A stretch of DNA of 64,000 bases from Pararhodospirillum oryzae (GCF_007992075.1 NZ_BJZO01000001.1:1-64000), one strand, 5' to 3'; counted from the first letter of the stretch, positions 26,934 to 34,705 are shown. The notes: generated by a model from the letters alone, not told the origin. Numbers and translations: made by a program.

Positions 26934-29159
26934 TTATTGACCGGATGGGCCCTTTTCAGGCGAGACGGGAAGGGGAGGCGCGGAAGACGCGGGCAGCAGA
27001 AGCCGCGACGAGTTGGCCAGCACGCCCAGGGTATGGACGATGTGGAGCAGGCCCGCCGCCACCGGAGACATGAGTCCCAGCGCGCCAGCCAGGGCCCCGC
27101 CGATGTTGGTCGAGGTCGCGATCCAGAAGTTTTGCCGCGCGATCCCGAGCGTTTTCTGGCTGAGCGCGCGGACGTATAAAATGTCGGCCAGGTCATCGCG
27201 GACCAGGGCGATATCCGCCGCCTCGATCGCCACGTCGGCGCCGCCGATGCCCATGGCAATGCCGATGTCGGCCTCGGCCAGGGCCAGGGCGTCGTTGATG
27301 CCATCTCCCACCATGATCACCTTGTGCCCTCCCTCGCGCAGGCGGCTGACGATTTCTCCCTTGCGTTCGGGAAGGATGGAGTGATGGCATTGGGGAATCC
27401 CCAGCTGCCGGGCGAGATCCAGGGCGGTTTTTTCCGCGTCTCCGGTGACCAGGCTGAGGTGCGACACGCCCGAGCGGATCAGGGCGGTCACGGTCTCGCG
27501 GGCCTCGGGGCGGGGTTCGTTGGCAAAGGCGAAGGCGGCCAGGATCACGTCGTTGCGGGCCATGAAAATCACCGTGAGCCCCCGGTCCAGCAAGGGCGCG
27601 ATATCAGAAGCCCGTGCGCGGGTGTCGAAGCCCGCTTCCTCGAAATAAGCCGGGCTGCCCAGGCGCACGACATCCGGCCCGATGAGGGCGCGCACCCCCT
27701 TGCCCAGGGTGAAATCACATTCAACATGCGAAACCGGATCGATGTCGCGGGCCTGGGCCTCGGTGCGGATGGCGAGCGCGAGGGGGTGGTGGTTGTGCAT
27801 CTCGGCCGAATAGGCCCAGCGCAGCAACGCGGTTTCATCCAGATCCGAGTAATTGCGGATCACCTCGATCCGGGGCTGGTTGCTGGTCAGGGTTCCGGTT
27901 TTGTCGAAGCAGATCGCATCGGCCTTGCCCACCTCCTCCAGATAGCGGCCGCCCTTGATCAGGATGCCCCGTCTGGCGGCGGCGGCGATCGCCGCCGACA
28001 CGGCCGTTTGCGCCGACAGCACGGTGGCGCACGGGCAGGCCATGACCAGCATCACCGTGAACGCCCGCCAGGGGTTGGCCGTGGCGATCAGGGTCAGGAT
28101 CGTGCCCGCCACCCCCAGGCGCACCATGGAACGGGCCAGGGCATCGGCCACCGATTCAATGGGGGCCTTGTTTTCCAGCGTGTCCTCGACCTGGCGCATG
28201 ATGCGGGCAAGGTAGGTGCGGTCGCCCACGTTTTCGACCCGGACATGGATCAGGCCCTGGCGCACATAGGCCCCGGCGAACACCCGGGTGCCGGTCAGCA
28301 CGTGCGCCAGCTCGGCCCGCCCGGTAATGGGGGAATCATCCACAAGGGCCTCGCCGGCGATGACGTGGCCATCGACCGAGATTTTCTCGCCCGTGTGCAA
28401 GACCACGATGTCGCGCGGCTTGACGCCCGAAACGGGCACCTCCACCTCGACATCGCCGGCCAGGATGAAGGTGTTCTTGGCCGTCAGGTCCAAGATGGCC
28501 GAAATCGACTGGCGCGAGCGGTCCGACACCCAGGCCTTCAAGGACTCGGCGCCGCTTTGAACCCATAGGATTTCCAACGCGGTCAACGCCTGACCCGACA
28601 CGGTGGCGGCCGCGCATCCCGCCGCCAGGAAGCCTTCCAGGGTAAACCGCTTCTCGCGGGCGTGGCGCATGCCCTCGCGGGCCACCGGCACGGCGGCGGC
28701 CAGGGCGATCAGGCCCAGGGGCGACAAGGCGGCCTCGGAAAGAGCGGCCGCCCCCGCCAGCTTGCGCACGAACACGAAGGCCATCACGCCCGACAGGGCC
28801 AGGAAACGCACCAGGTGCGAGGGAGCCGCCGTTCCCCGGGGCCGGGGCTCCAGGCAGGCACACGCCGCCGGGGCCGAAGGGGAGGGCTCCCGGCGCGGCG
28901 CGTCCGGCACGGGCAGGAGGGTTTCGATCGCGGCACCCACGGCGGCCAGCAGGCGCGGCGCGTCCGTCTGGCCCGGATCGTACTCAAGAACAAGGGCGCC
29001 GCACCCGGGATTCACCCGCGCGTGGCGGACTCCGGGGGTGATCTCGCACAGCGCGCCCAGGCGGCGGACCAGACGACGGGGACGCACGCGAAGCCGTACC
29101 CGGCCGGGGATGCTGTGACGAAGGGTGACCAACCGGGGAACGGGCAGGGGAACAGACAT
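26934..29159 (-). CDS. CPC-motif P1B-type metal ATPase with N-terminal HMA_2 domain
   Basis: 741-residue membrane pump. Residues about 8-85 are an HMA_2 domain (HSIPGRVRLRVRPRR) without CxxC; C100/C102 follow. The core has CPC at 375-377 in ACPCATVLS, DKTGTLT (Asp419), HHPLALAI and GDGINDALAL, so it looks like a Cu/Zn-type P1B ATPase in its membrane site. The actuator motif, normally TGES, reads TGRAE (279-283), replacing the catalytic glutamate with arginine. The gene has its own 440-base upstream gap containing a 15/19 Fur-box match, and follows the FezB-like ATPase. Iron-linked control plus location suggest a role in loading or maintaining the iron compartment, rather than copper resistance. 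Start ATG at 29159 with AGGA seven bases upstream. Confidence 0.85.
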   Translation of the reverse strand: MSVPLPVPRLVTLRHSIPGRVRLRVRPRRLVRRLGALCEITPGVRHARVNPGCGALVLEYDPGQTDAPRLLAAVGAAIETLLPVPDAPRREPSPSAPAACACLEPRPRGTAAPSHLVRFLALSGVMAFVFVRKLAGAAALSEAALSPLGLIALAAAVPVAREGMRHAREKRFTLEGFLAAGCAAATVSGQALTALEILWVQSGAESLKAWVSDRSRQSISAILDLTAKNTFILAGDVEVEVPVSGVKPRDIVVLHTGEKISVDGHVIAGEALVDDSPITGRAELAHVLTGTRVFAGAYVRQGLIHVRVENVGDRTYLARIMRQVEDTLENKAPIESVADALARSMVRLGVAGTILTLIATANPWRAFTVMLVMACPCATVLSAQTAVSAAIAAAARRGILIKGGRYLEEVGKADAICFDKTGTLTSNQPRIEVIRNYSDLDETALLRWAYSAEMHNHHPLALAIRTEAQARDIDPVSHVECDFTLGKGVRALIGPDVVRLGSPAYFEEAGFDTRARASDIAPLLDRGLTVIFMARNDVILAAFAFANEPRPEARETVTALIRSGVSHLSLVTGDAEKTALDLARQLGIPQCHHSILPERKGEIVSRLREGGHKVIMVGDGINDALALAEADIGIAMGIGGADVAIEAADIALVRDDLADILYVRALSQKTLGIARQNFWIATSTNIGGALAGALGLMSPVAAGLLHIVHTLGVLANSSRLLLPASSAPPLPVSPEKGPSGQ

Positions 29160-29599
29160 CGGCTTGTCCTGGTGCGAGGTCGTCAGGGGCCTGGGGGGCC
29201 TGGGGAAAGTGGGCGATCAAGGTCCCCCGGGAGAGTGAAAAAACCGGTTTTTGGTAATGGAAATGATTATCACAGTCAATTGCAAAGCGAGCCGCGCCCG
29301 CAAAGCAGGTCTGGTAATAGATTGATTTAATTTGTTTATTTCACCTTCCCCGGGCCAGGATCCGGGAAATTCCGGGTGCGCACACGGCCGCCAAGACACA
29401 AGCCCCACGTCATAACCCTTCGGAAGTCGGCGACGAAGGGAGAGGCCGTCACGGAGTCGCCCGCGCGTCGGGCGTGTCTTTGCGCGACGCGGATGCCCCC
29501 GGGGTCCCGGGAAACGGGCCCCCGGGGAAGGCCCGGGACGGGGTTTTGGTGCCTGGCGGGGGCCTTTGTTCGGGGAGAGGCCGCGCGCCTCAGGAGCCG
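29160..29599. other. Intergenic region between the two P-type ATPase genes
   Basis: 440 bases, with an AT-rich core (29240-29345) holding the Fur box and likely promoter. The rest is GC-rich and shows no gene or clear terminator for the FezB-like gene. It separates the CPC ATPase into a probably independent transcription unit. Confidence 0.5.
29253..29271. promoter_or_regulatory. Fur box upstream of the CPC ATPase
   Basis: GGTAATGGAAATGATTATC matches the Fur consensus GATAATGATAATCATTATC at 15 of 19 positions, counted by eye. On the minus strand TTGACT overlaps its far edge 17 bases before TACCAA, a possible promoter for the ATPase gene, so Fur binding would block transcription when iron is plentiful. 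The start codon is about 95 bases further on. Confidence 0.7.
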
Positions 29600-31729
29600 T
29601 CAGCCGTCGGCCAGGGCGCGCAGGTCGGCGAGGGCAAGGCGCAGGCCCTCGCGGGAAAAGTCGCCGCCCAGGAAGGCGTTGCCGAGCACGGCCAGGGTGG
29701 TGCCGTTGTGCAGAAGGGCGGCGGGCACCGGGGCGAGGCGTCCCGCCGAGGCCGCGAGCAACAGCCCCGTGTTGACGGTGGCCGCCGCCTTGAAGTTCTT
29801 GTCGATGATGCCCAGGGTCTTGCGGGCCAGGGCATGGATGTGGGCGACCCCGTCGAGGGCGTCGCGCATCAGCACCACGTCGGCGGTGGCCCGGGCCACG
29901 TCGGCGCCCCGGGGCATGGCGAGGCCCACGTCGGCGACCATCAGGGCCGGGGCGTCGTTCACCCCGTCGCCCACGTAGGCGACCTTGCGCCCTTGCGCTT
30001 GCAGGGTCTGGATCAGGCGCGCCTTGTCCTCGGGGGCGATGCGGGCGTGGACTTCGTCGAGCCCCAGGTGCTCGCCCAGGGCGTGGGCGGTGTCGGGCGT
30101 GTCGCCCGTGATCATCACCAGCCGGGTGATGCCGCTCGCGCGCAGGCGGCCCAGGATTTCCCGCGCCTCGGGCCGCACCCGGTCGCGCAGCGCGATGACC
30201 CCGTGCGGCTTGCCGTCGGCGCCCACGAACAGCAACGAGCCTCCCCGCGCGGTCAGTTCGGCGAGGATGTCCTCGTAGGGCGTGAAATCGATGTTTTCGT
30301 GCTCTTCCAGGTAATGGCGGCTGCCGATGCGCACCGTGGTATCGCCCACGGTGGTGGCAAGGCCATGGCCGATGAAGAAGTCCACCTCCTCGTGGCCGAT
30401 GTGCTCCAGCCGGCGCTTGCGCGCGACATCGACCACCGCCGCCGAAACCGGGTGGCGCGAGTGCTCGGCCACCGACGCCACCAGGGCCAGCAGGGCGTTT
30501 TCACTGGTGCAGGTGGTGGCGTCCAGGCACTGAATGCGGGTGACCTCCAGCTCGTTGTGGGTCAGGGTGCCGGTCTTGTCGAACACGATGGTATCGGCCT
30601 CGGCCAGCTTTTCCAGGGCGCGGCCGCCCTTGACCAGGGCGCCGAGGCGGGCCGCGCGCACCATGGCCGATTTGATCGCCATCGAGGTGCCCAGCTTGCC
30701 GGCACACGAAAAATCGATCAGGAACACGGATTCCAGCCGGCGCAACGAGCGGGTAAGGGCGAAGACGGCGGCCCCCGAGGCCAGGGTAATGAGAATGCGC
30801 CGGTCGGCCAGTTCGTCGGCCTTGGACTGGGTGATGGCTTCCTCGGCCAGGGCGCGTTGCAGGAACTGGGCAATGCGGGCCGTGGTCGTGGCATCGCCCA
30901 CCCGCTCGGCGACGATGCTGAGCCGCCCTTCCTCGATCACCGAGCCCGACAGCACCAGATCGCCGGCCTCGCGCGGGACCGGCAGGCTTTCGCCCGTGAC
31001 CGCCGACTGGTTGACCGTGGCCGCGCCATCCACCACCAGGCCATCCACGGCGATGGTTTCGCCGGCTTGAACGCGCAGGCGCGCGCCCGCCTCCAAGGTG
31101 GCGAAGGGCTGCGCGCGGACGGTGCCATCCTCGTCCTCGACCCACACCGTATCCACCTCGGGGGTGAGCAGGCGCAAGACCAGGTCGTCGGAGGCTCGCC
31201 GGGTTGAGTCCTCGATCAGGCCGGCGAGGTTGAGCAGCCACTGGGTGATGTTCGCGGTTCCGAATTCGCCCCTGAGCGTGGCCAGGCCCACGGCGGTGGC
31301 GTCGAGCACCTCGACCCGCAGGCCTTCGGTGAGCAAGGTGGCAACGCCCTTGCGCACGGTGTCGGAAACATGAAGCGCCGTTAGCGTGGCGACCACGGGG
31401 CGCGGAATCAAGGGCTGGGCCAGGCACAGCAGCCCGCCCAGAACCAGGGGGCTGGTGTCGGAAAACGGCGCGCCCTGATCGATGTCGCGGGTGCGGGGCA
31501 GGGCGGTGCGATCCAAGGCGCGCACGGCTTCCTCTACCCGCCCGGCCGTGGTGGGCGTGGTGTCGTGCTCGATCACCACGCTGAGCGCATTGGGGTTCAG
31601 GCGCACCCGTCGCACGCCTTCCAGGCCTTCCAGGTAGCCGCGCAAATAGCGCTGATCCAAGCGACGATCGCGCAGGCAGGCCATCTTGAAGCGCGACCGG
31701 CCGGGGATCTGGTGAACAAGACGGGCCAT
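29600..31729 (-). CDS. fezB: P1B-6-type ATPase, FezB-like (ferrosome iron pump)
   Basis: 709-residue P-type ATPase. Residues about 1-75 form an HMA_2 domain (HQIPGRSRFKMA) without CxxC. The membrane metal site is SCA (341-343, in DFSCAGKLGTSM), the mark of subgroup P1B-6, the class to which FezB of ferrosome systems belongs. Actuator TGES (245-248), DKTGTLT (Asp384) and GDGVNDAP (587-594) are intact, so it should be an active pump. It lies third from last in a minus-strand set with an HMA_2 protein, a MamC-like protein and a Pro-rich membrane protein. Its proposed job is moving ferrous iron into a membrane-bounded organelle. Assignment of the subgroup is from the motif and context; the substrate is inferred. 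Confidence 0.8.
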   Translation of the reverse strand: MARLVHQIPGRSRFKMACLRDRRLDQRYLRGYLEGLEGVRRVRLNPNALSVVIEHDTTPTTAGRVEEAVRALDRTALPRTRDIDQGAPFSDTSPLVLGGLLCLAQPLIPRPVVATLTALHVSDTVRKGVATLLTEGLRVEVLDATAVGLATLRGEFGTANITQWLLNLAGLIEDSTRRASDDLVLRLLTPEVDTVWVEDEDGTVRAQPFATLEAGARLRVQAGETIAVDGLVVDGAATVNQSAVTGESLPVPREAGDLVLSGSVIEEGRLSIVAERVGDATTTARIAQFLQRALAEEAITQSKADELADRRILITLASGAAVFALTRSLRRLESVFLIDFSCAGKLGTSMAIKSAMVRAARLGALVKGGRALEKLAEADTIVFDKTGTLTHNELEVTRIQCLDATTCTSENALLALVASVAEHSRHPVSAAVVDVARKRRLEHIGHEEVDFFIGHGLATTVGDTTVRIGSRHYLEEHENIDFTPYEDILAELTARGGSLLFVGADGKPHGVIALRDRVRPEAREILGRLRASGITRLVMITGDTPDTAHALGEHLGLDEVHARIAPEDKARLIQTLQAQGRKVAYVGDGVNDAPALMVADVGLAMPRGADVARATADVVLMRDALDGVAHIHALARKTLGIIDKNFKAAATVNTGLLLAASAGRLAPVPAALLHNGTTLAVLGNAFLGGDFSREGLRLALADLRALADG

Positions 31730-31838
31730 GAGTTCCCCCGGGGCATGAGACCGGACAGGGCCCCCCGCATGGCGCGGGAGGGCCCGGTCCGGGGACCAGA
31801 AATCAAGACATCGAAACGAAAAGCGTGGGCCGGGGGCC

Positions 31839-32612
31839 TCAGGCGGCCGGCGGTTCGTCCTCGCCCGTGGGCACGGCGCCGCGCGCGGCCGCCTGCATTT
31901 CCGCCTCGGCGTCGCGGAAGCGCTCCTTGATCTCCTCCATGCCGCCTTGGAAAACCCCCCACAAGGACGCGAGCGAACTCAGGGTTTTCTTCTGCACGGC
32001 CGGATTGGCCAGCACCACGGCGGCCAGCGCGCCGACGACCATCCCCTTGACGTAGGCCGGGTTTTGGAAATCAACCCACCCCGTGGTCCAGCTTGCGTTC
32101 ATCAGCCCGCCAAAGGGCGTGCCGGCGGCGGCCGGGGTCGCGTACCCGTAGGGCGACTGAGCTTGCTGTTGCCCATACGGGCCCGCGCCCCACGCCGGGG
32201 GGGCACCCCATGCCGGGGGAGCGCCCCACGGAGGCGGCAGGGGGGCACCGGGCTGGGAAGGGGGAGGCGCCATGCCGGGCGCCATCCCATGGGCGGCGGC
32301 AAGAGCGTAGGCATGCTGGGCGGCGTGCGGATCCATGGGCGGCGGAGGCGGGGGCGGCGGGTAGCCCATGCCCGGATGGGGGGGCGCCGGCGGCGGCCCG
32401 CCCCACGGCGCCGTGTAGGGGATGCCAAAGGGCCCGGGATGGGCCTGGGGGGGCATGTGCAAGGGCGGATGGGGGGCCGTTGGCGGGGTGTGGGGACCGG
32501 CCGCGGGGGCCGCGCCCGGGGAAACCGGCGCGGCGCCGGCGCACGAACAGCTTTCCGCCGGGGCCGCCTCGGGGGCGCCGGGCGCGGACGGGGGGACAGG
32601 GGTGTGGGACAT
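31839..32612 (-). CDS. Pro/Gly/Ala-rich protein with C-terminal membrane helix and charged tail
   Basis: 257 residues. Residues 1-170 are low-complexity, rich in Pro, Ala, Gly, His and Met, with a CSC pair near residue 22 and repeated WGAPPAWGAPPAWGAG. Then comes a conserved-looking part: YVKGMVVGALAAVVLANPAV (about 185-205), a glycine/alanine membrane helix, followed by an amphipathic charged helix (GGMEEIKERFRDAEAEM), similar in pattern to YtxH-type proteins. It lies between the MamC-like gene (1 base away) and fezB. Hydrophobic and low-complexity membrane proteins accompany FezB in known ferrosome operons, so it may coat or shape the compartment. No enzyme motif. Confidence 0.72.
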   Translation of the reverse strand: MSHTPVPPSAPGAPEAAPAESCSCAGAAPVSPGAAPAAGPHTPPTAPHPPLHMPPQAHPGPFGIPYTAPWGGPPPAPPHPGMGYPPPPPPPPMDPHAAQHAYALAAAHGMAPGMAPPPSQPGAPLPPPWGAPPAWGAPPAWGAGPYGQQQAQSPYGYATPAAAGTPFGGLMNASWTTGWVDFQNPAYVKGMVVGALAAVVLANPAVQKKTLSSLASLWGVFQGGMEEIKERFRDAEAEMQAAARGAVPTGEDEPPAA

Positions 32613-32613
32613 G

Positions 32614-32979
32614 TTACGACTCTCCCTTGTCTTCCAGGGCCTTGCTCTCCGGAGCGGCAGGCCTGGCCTTGCCGTCCATCACGTAAAGGGCGGCGGCACC
32701 GGTGGCGATCATGGCGGCGGTGGTCAACAGTGGCCCGCCCTTCAGGCTGGCGGCGACAACGGCGCCCAGCCCGGTGGCGAGGCCGGTTTTCGCCGCCGTG
32801 CCCAACACGTCACGCGTGGCCTGGTCCCGGCTGACGCTGCCATCCTTGAGATGACGGGCCGTACCGGCCAGGGCCGCCGTGCCCCCCACCAGGGCGCCCA
32901 GGGCACCAGCGCGGATCAGGGTCTCGGCGAAGGAATGGGCGGTGGGGTGGGCAAGCGAATGGGGAAAGCTGGGTGTCAT
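32614..32979 (-). CDS. Small glycine-rich membrane protein, MamC-like
   Basis: 121 residues with two hydrophobic Gly/Ala-rich segments (about 23-38 and 62-100) and a charged loop between. The block GALGALVGGTAALA, then AR-x-LKD, GLAT, and a second Gly/Ala helix ending in Y-x-x-D follows the same order and spacing as the magnetosome membrane protein MamC (Mms13), compared from memory. In MamC the loop faces the mineral. No other magnetosome gene is present, so here it more likely sits in a ferrosome-type membrane. The ATG at 32979 has AGGAGG five bases upstream; the frame extends upstream but through repeats. One base separates it from the next gene. Confidence 0.72.
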   Translation of the reverse strand: MTPSFPHSLAHPTAHSFAETLIRAGALGALVGGTAALAGTARHLKDGSVSRDQATRDVLGTAAKTGLATGLGAVVAASLKGGPLLTTAAMIATGAAALYVMDGKARPAAPESKALEDKGES

Positions 32980-33047
32980 GGAACCCTCCTGCTGAAAGGG
33001 GACCGGTTCATGGGACATGGCTGGCATTCCTTGGTTTCGATGCCCCG

Positions 33048-33094
33048 CGCTGGGGCCGCACCCCACGCTGGGGTCGCACCCCACGCTGGGGCCG
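33048..33094. repeat. 18-bp tandem repeat, 2.6 copies
   Basis: The unit CGCTGGGGCCGCACCCCA occurs at 33048-33065, again with one change at 33066-33083, and partially at 33084-33094. Each junction CCCCACGCTGGGG can fold into a small hairpin. It lies in the 147-base gap between the HMA_2 gene and the MamC-like gene, just before the latter's leader, so it could affect mRNA processing or expression balance. Confidence 0.8.
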
Positions 33095-33126
33095 TGTTCC
33101 CGAAGATCCCGTCGCGGGGCCGGGAG

Positions 33127-33525
33127 TCATGAAAGCCCTCGGGGGTCGGATCGGGGAGCGTCCTCCTCCAGGGAGGCCTTGCCCGGAGGCAGGGTTGCCG
33201 CGAGCATGGCGCGCAAACGATCCTCGGGCAGGCTCAGGCAGTCTTGCCAGAAAGAGGGGGGGATCACGGCCGGATCGTAGCTTACCACGACCGATTGCGC
33301 GCCGGCGTTGAGGCGCACGGACTGGATGCCCTGGATCCGGCACAGATCCTCAAGCTGAAGCGAAGGGCCTCCGGCGGCGCCCGCCTTGAGCACCCCCAGC
33401 GCCCCGATCCCGATTTTCAGACGAACGCGCCCGGGAATATGGTGGGCGATGCTCAGGTGGGGGCGCAGGTCCCCAACGCTGTCGATGAGGTCGGCAAGGC
33501 TAGCCATGGAAGACGACACGGACAT
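33127..33525 (-). CDS. Small HMA_2-domain protein, first gene of the ferrosome-like operon
   Basis: 132 residues, soluble. Residues about 25-95 form an HMA_2 domain (HHIPGRVRLKIG, then IQGIQSVRLNAGAQSVVVSY), the same IPGR-x-R signature found at the N-termini of both ATPases in this cluster, and it lacks the CxxC of classical metal chaperones. The flanks (about 1-24 and 100-132) are Ser/Leu-rich and charged. It probably acts as an adaptor or metal-handling partner of the pumps; ferrosome operons are known to carry an HMA protein. GAGG lies seven bases before the ATG. Confidence 0.75.
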   Translation of the reverse strand: MSVSSSMASLADLIDSVGDLRPHLSIAHHIPGRVRLKIGIGALGVLKAGAAGGPSLQLEDLCRIQGIQSVRLNAGAQSVVVSYDPAVIPPSFWQDCLSLPEDRLRAMLAATLPPGKASLEEDAPRSDPRGLS

Positions 33526-33998
33526 TCAACCCTCGAAGACTGGATCGAAACCAGGGTAACGATCGCTTCCGGCCACAACAAGGGATCGCGGATCGAATTG
33601 GGGGCGCTTAATAACCCATTCATAAAAAGGGGGGCCTCTCGGGCGAGCGATGCGAAATGCAATAAGGCTTCCAGTTGATGGATTGGAAGGTGGGTATCAA
33701 AGGTTTAAGCTGTTCTCCAATTACGCGTAATCTGGGAAAGGGTTTTTTCCTTCTCCTGTCCTGGGTGGATCATTCGATGGCACTGTCGACTCGCAGCGAT
33801 GCTGCGTCGCACTACATGTAATATGAGAATATTCTTTGATGATTTTCACGCCAAAGAGGGGGCGCCTTTGGCGGCGGCTCCTTGTCTTGCGTGCTCGCCG
33901 CCCTCTTTTCGGGGGGGGCGTTGCGTGGGCAACCAGACGTGGGCCATGGTGAACAAGACAGCCTGCGAACGGAAGACACGCTTGGGGAGAACGCGGAC
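33526..33998. promoter_or_regulatory. Divergent regulatory region between ferrosome-like operon and chemosensory cluster 2
   Basis: 473 bases, less GC-rich than the flanks. It contains the perfect 12-base palindrome ATTACGCGTAAT (33720-33731), the hairpin CGCAGC-GAT-GCTGCG (33792-33806), and ATGAGAATATTCT (33823-33835) with the palindrome AGAATATTCT, a weak Fur-like site (10/19). No classical FNR site (TTGAT-N4-ATCAA) was found. Promoters for both directions are expected here but no hexamer pair is convincing. Open frames in it have no ribosome sites. Confidence 0.5.
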
Positions 33999-34652
33999 GT
34001 GACGACGCATGAGCAAGAGGGCAGGGCGGGAACGGACAAGATCGAGGCCTATTGGCACGCCGTCCTGGCAGTGGCGGGATTGATGCCCGATCCCCGCAGG
34101 CCGGCCACGCCCAAGGACCGGGGGCGCGTTGGAACGGCCGGGGAATCCGGCCTCAATTCCTCCCCGGGCCGGGAAGAAATGTTCGACCTGTTTGGCGAGC
34201 GGGTGGTGGCCCAGGTCCGTTTCGTGTTCGAGGACGGCGAGGAGGGGGCTTTTCTGCTGGCGTTCGACGCGCCTTGCGCCCGCTTCCTGTTCGATCTCAC
34301 CGGGCGGAATGCCGATGGCGCGGGCCTGCGCCAGATCGCGCTCATGATGCTATCGGCGGTGGCCTCGACCTATCATTCCCTGGACGGGGTGGGGCCCACG
34401 ATGGAATCCGTTCAGATTTCGCAAGGCGGGCTGCCCTGGCCGCATAGCGCGTGGCGCCTGGGCACCTTGACCTGGGCTCCCGAAGCCCGCCTGGGCGTTG
34501 CCGTGGAAGAGCCGCTCCTTCAGCGCCTGCTCGCCTTGGATCTGAAGCGGCGGGAACCGGGGCAGGAGGACGCCCACCTGACCCGCTCGGTCATGAAGGG
34601 GGGAGCGTCGTTCGAAAAAAGCCTGGGCGGCGCTTCGGAGGGGGACTCTTGA
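33999..34652 (+). CDS. Unrecognised protein preceding chemosensory cluster 2
   Basis: 217 residues from a GTG at 33999 (GGGGAG nine bases upstream); a TTG 117 bases earlier is possible but lacks a ribosome site. Family not recognised. The middle (about residues 60-175) alternates hydrophobic strands and helices (VVAQVRFVFEDGEEGAFLLAF, in parts, and RQIALMMLSAVASTYHSL) like a compact alpha/beta domain; no signal peptide or membrane helix. A terminator-like hairpin follows, and the next gene is a chemoreceptor. It might be a chemotaxis accessory factor, but there is no motif to prove that. Confidence 0.6.
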   Translation: MTTHEQEGRAGTDKIEAYWHAVLAVAGLMPDPRRPATPKDRGRVGTAGESGLNSSPGREEMFDLFGERVVAQVRFVFEDGEEGAFLLAFDAPCARFLFDLTGRNADGAGLRQIALMMLSAVASTYHSLDGVGPTMESVQISQGGLPWPHSAWRLGTLTWAPEARLGVAVEEPLLQRLLALDLKRREPGQEDAHLTRSVMKGGASFEKSLGGASEGDS

Positions 34653-34679
34653 CGCCTGCTTTGTCTTTTTTCTCTTTTT

Positions 34680-34698
34680 AAGGGTGTTCCCCTTTTTT
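34680..34698 (+). terminator. Rho-independent terminator after the unrecognised gene
   Basis: AAGGG and CCCTT pair around a short loop and are followed directly by a T tract, 28 bases after the stop codon. The stem is short but the T-run is good. It implies that the receptor gene downstream has its own promoter. Confidence 0.5.
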
Positions 34699-34705
34699 CG
34701 CAAGG

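Noticed and set aside
26934-31729. Copper or zinc resistance operon based on two P-type ATPases
   Set aside because: No CueR, CopZ, CopA-type CxxC domains or efflux partners; one pump has SCA not CPC, and a Fur box is present.
33048-33094. CRISPR-like repeat
   Set aside because: Units are contiguous with no spacers and only 2.6 copies.
26934-33525. Magnetosome gene island
   Set aside because: Only a MamC-like protein is present; MamA, MamB, MamE, MamK, MamM and other hallmark genes are absent, and FezB-type features fit a ferrosome better.
33526-33998. FNR/Anr box for anaerobic control of the ferrosome-like operon
   Set aside because: Only half-sites (TTGAT) are present; no TTGAT-N4-ATCAA pair was found.
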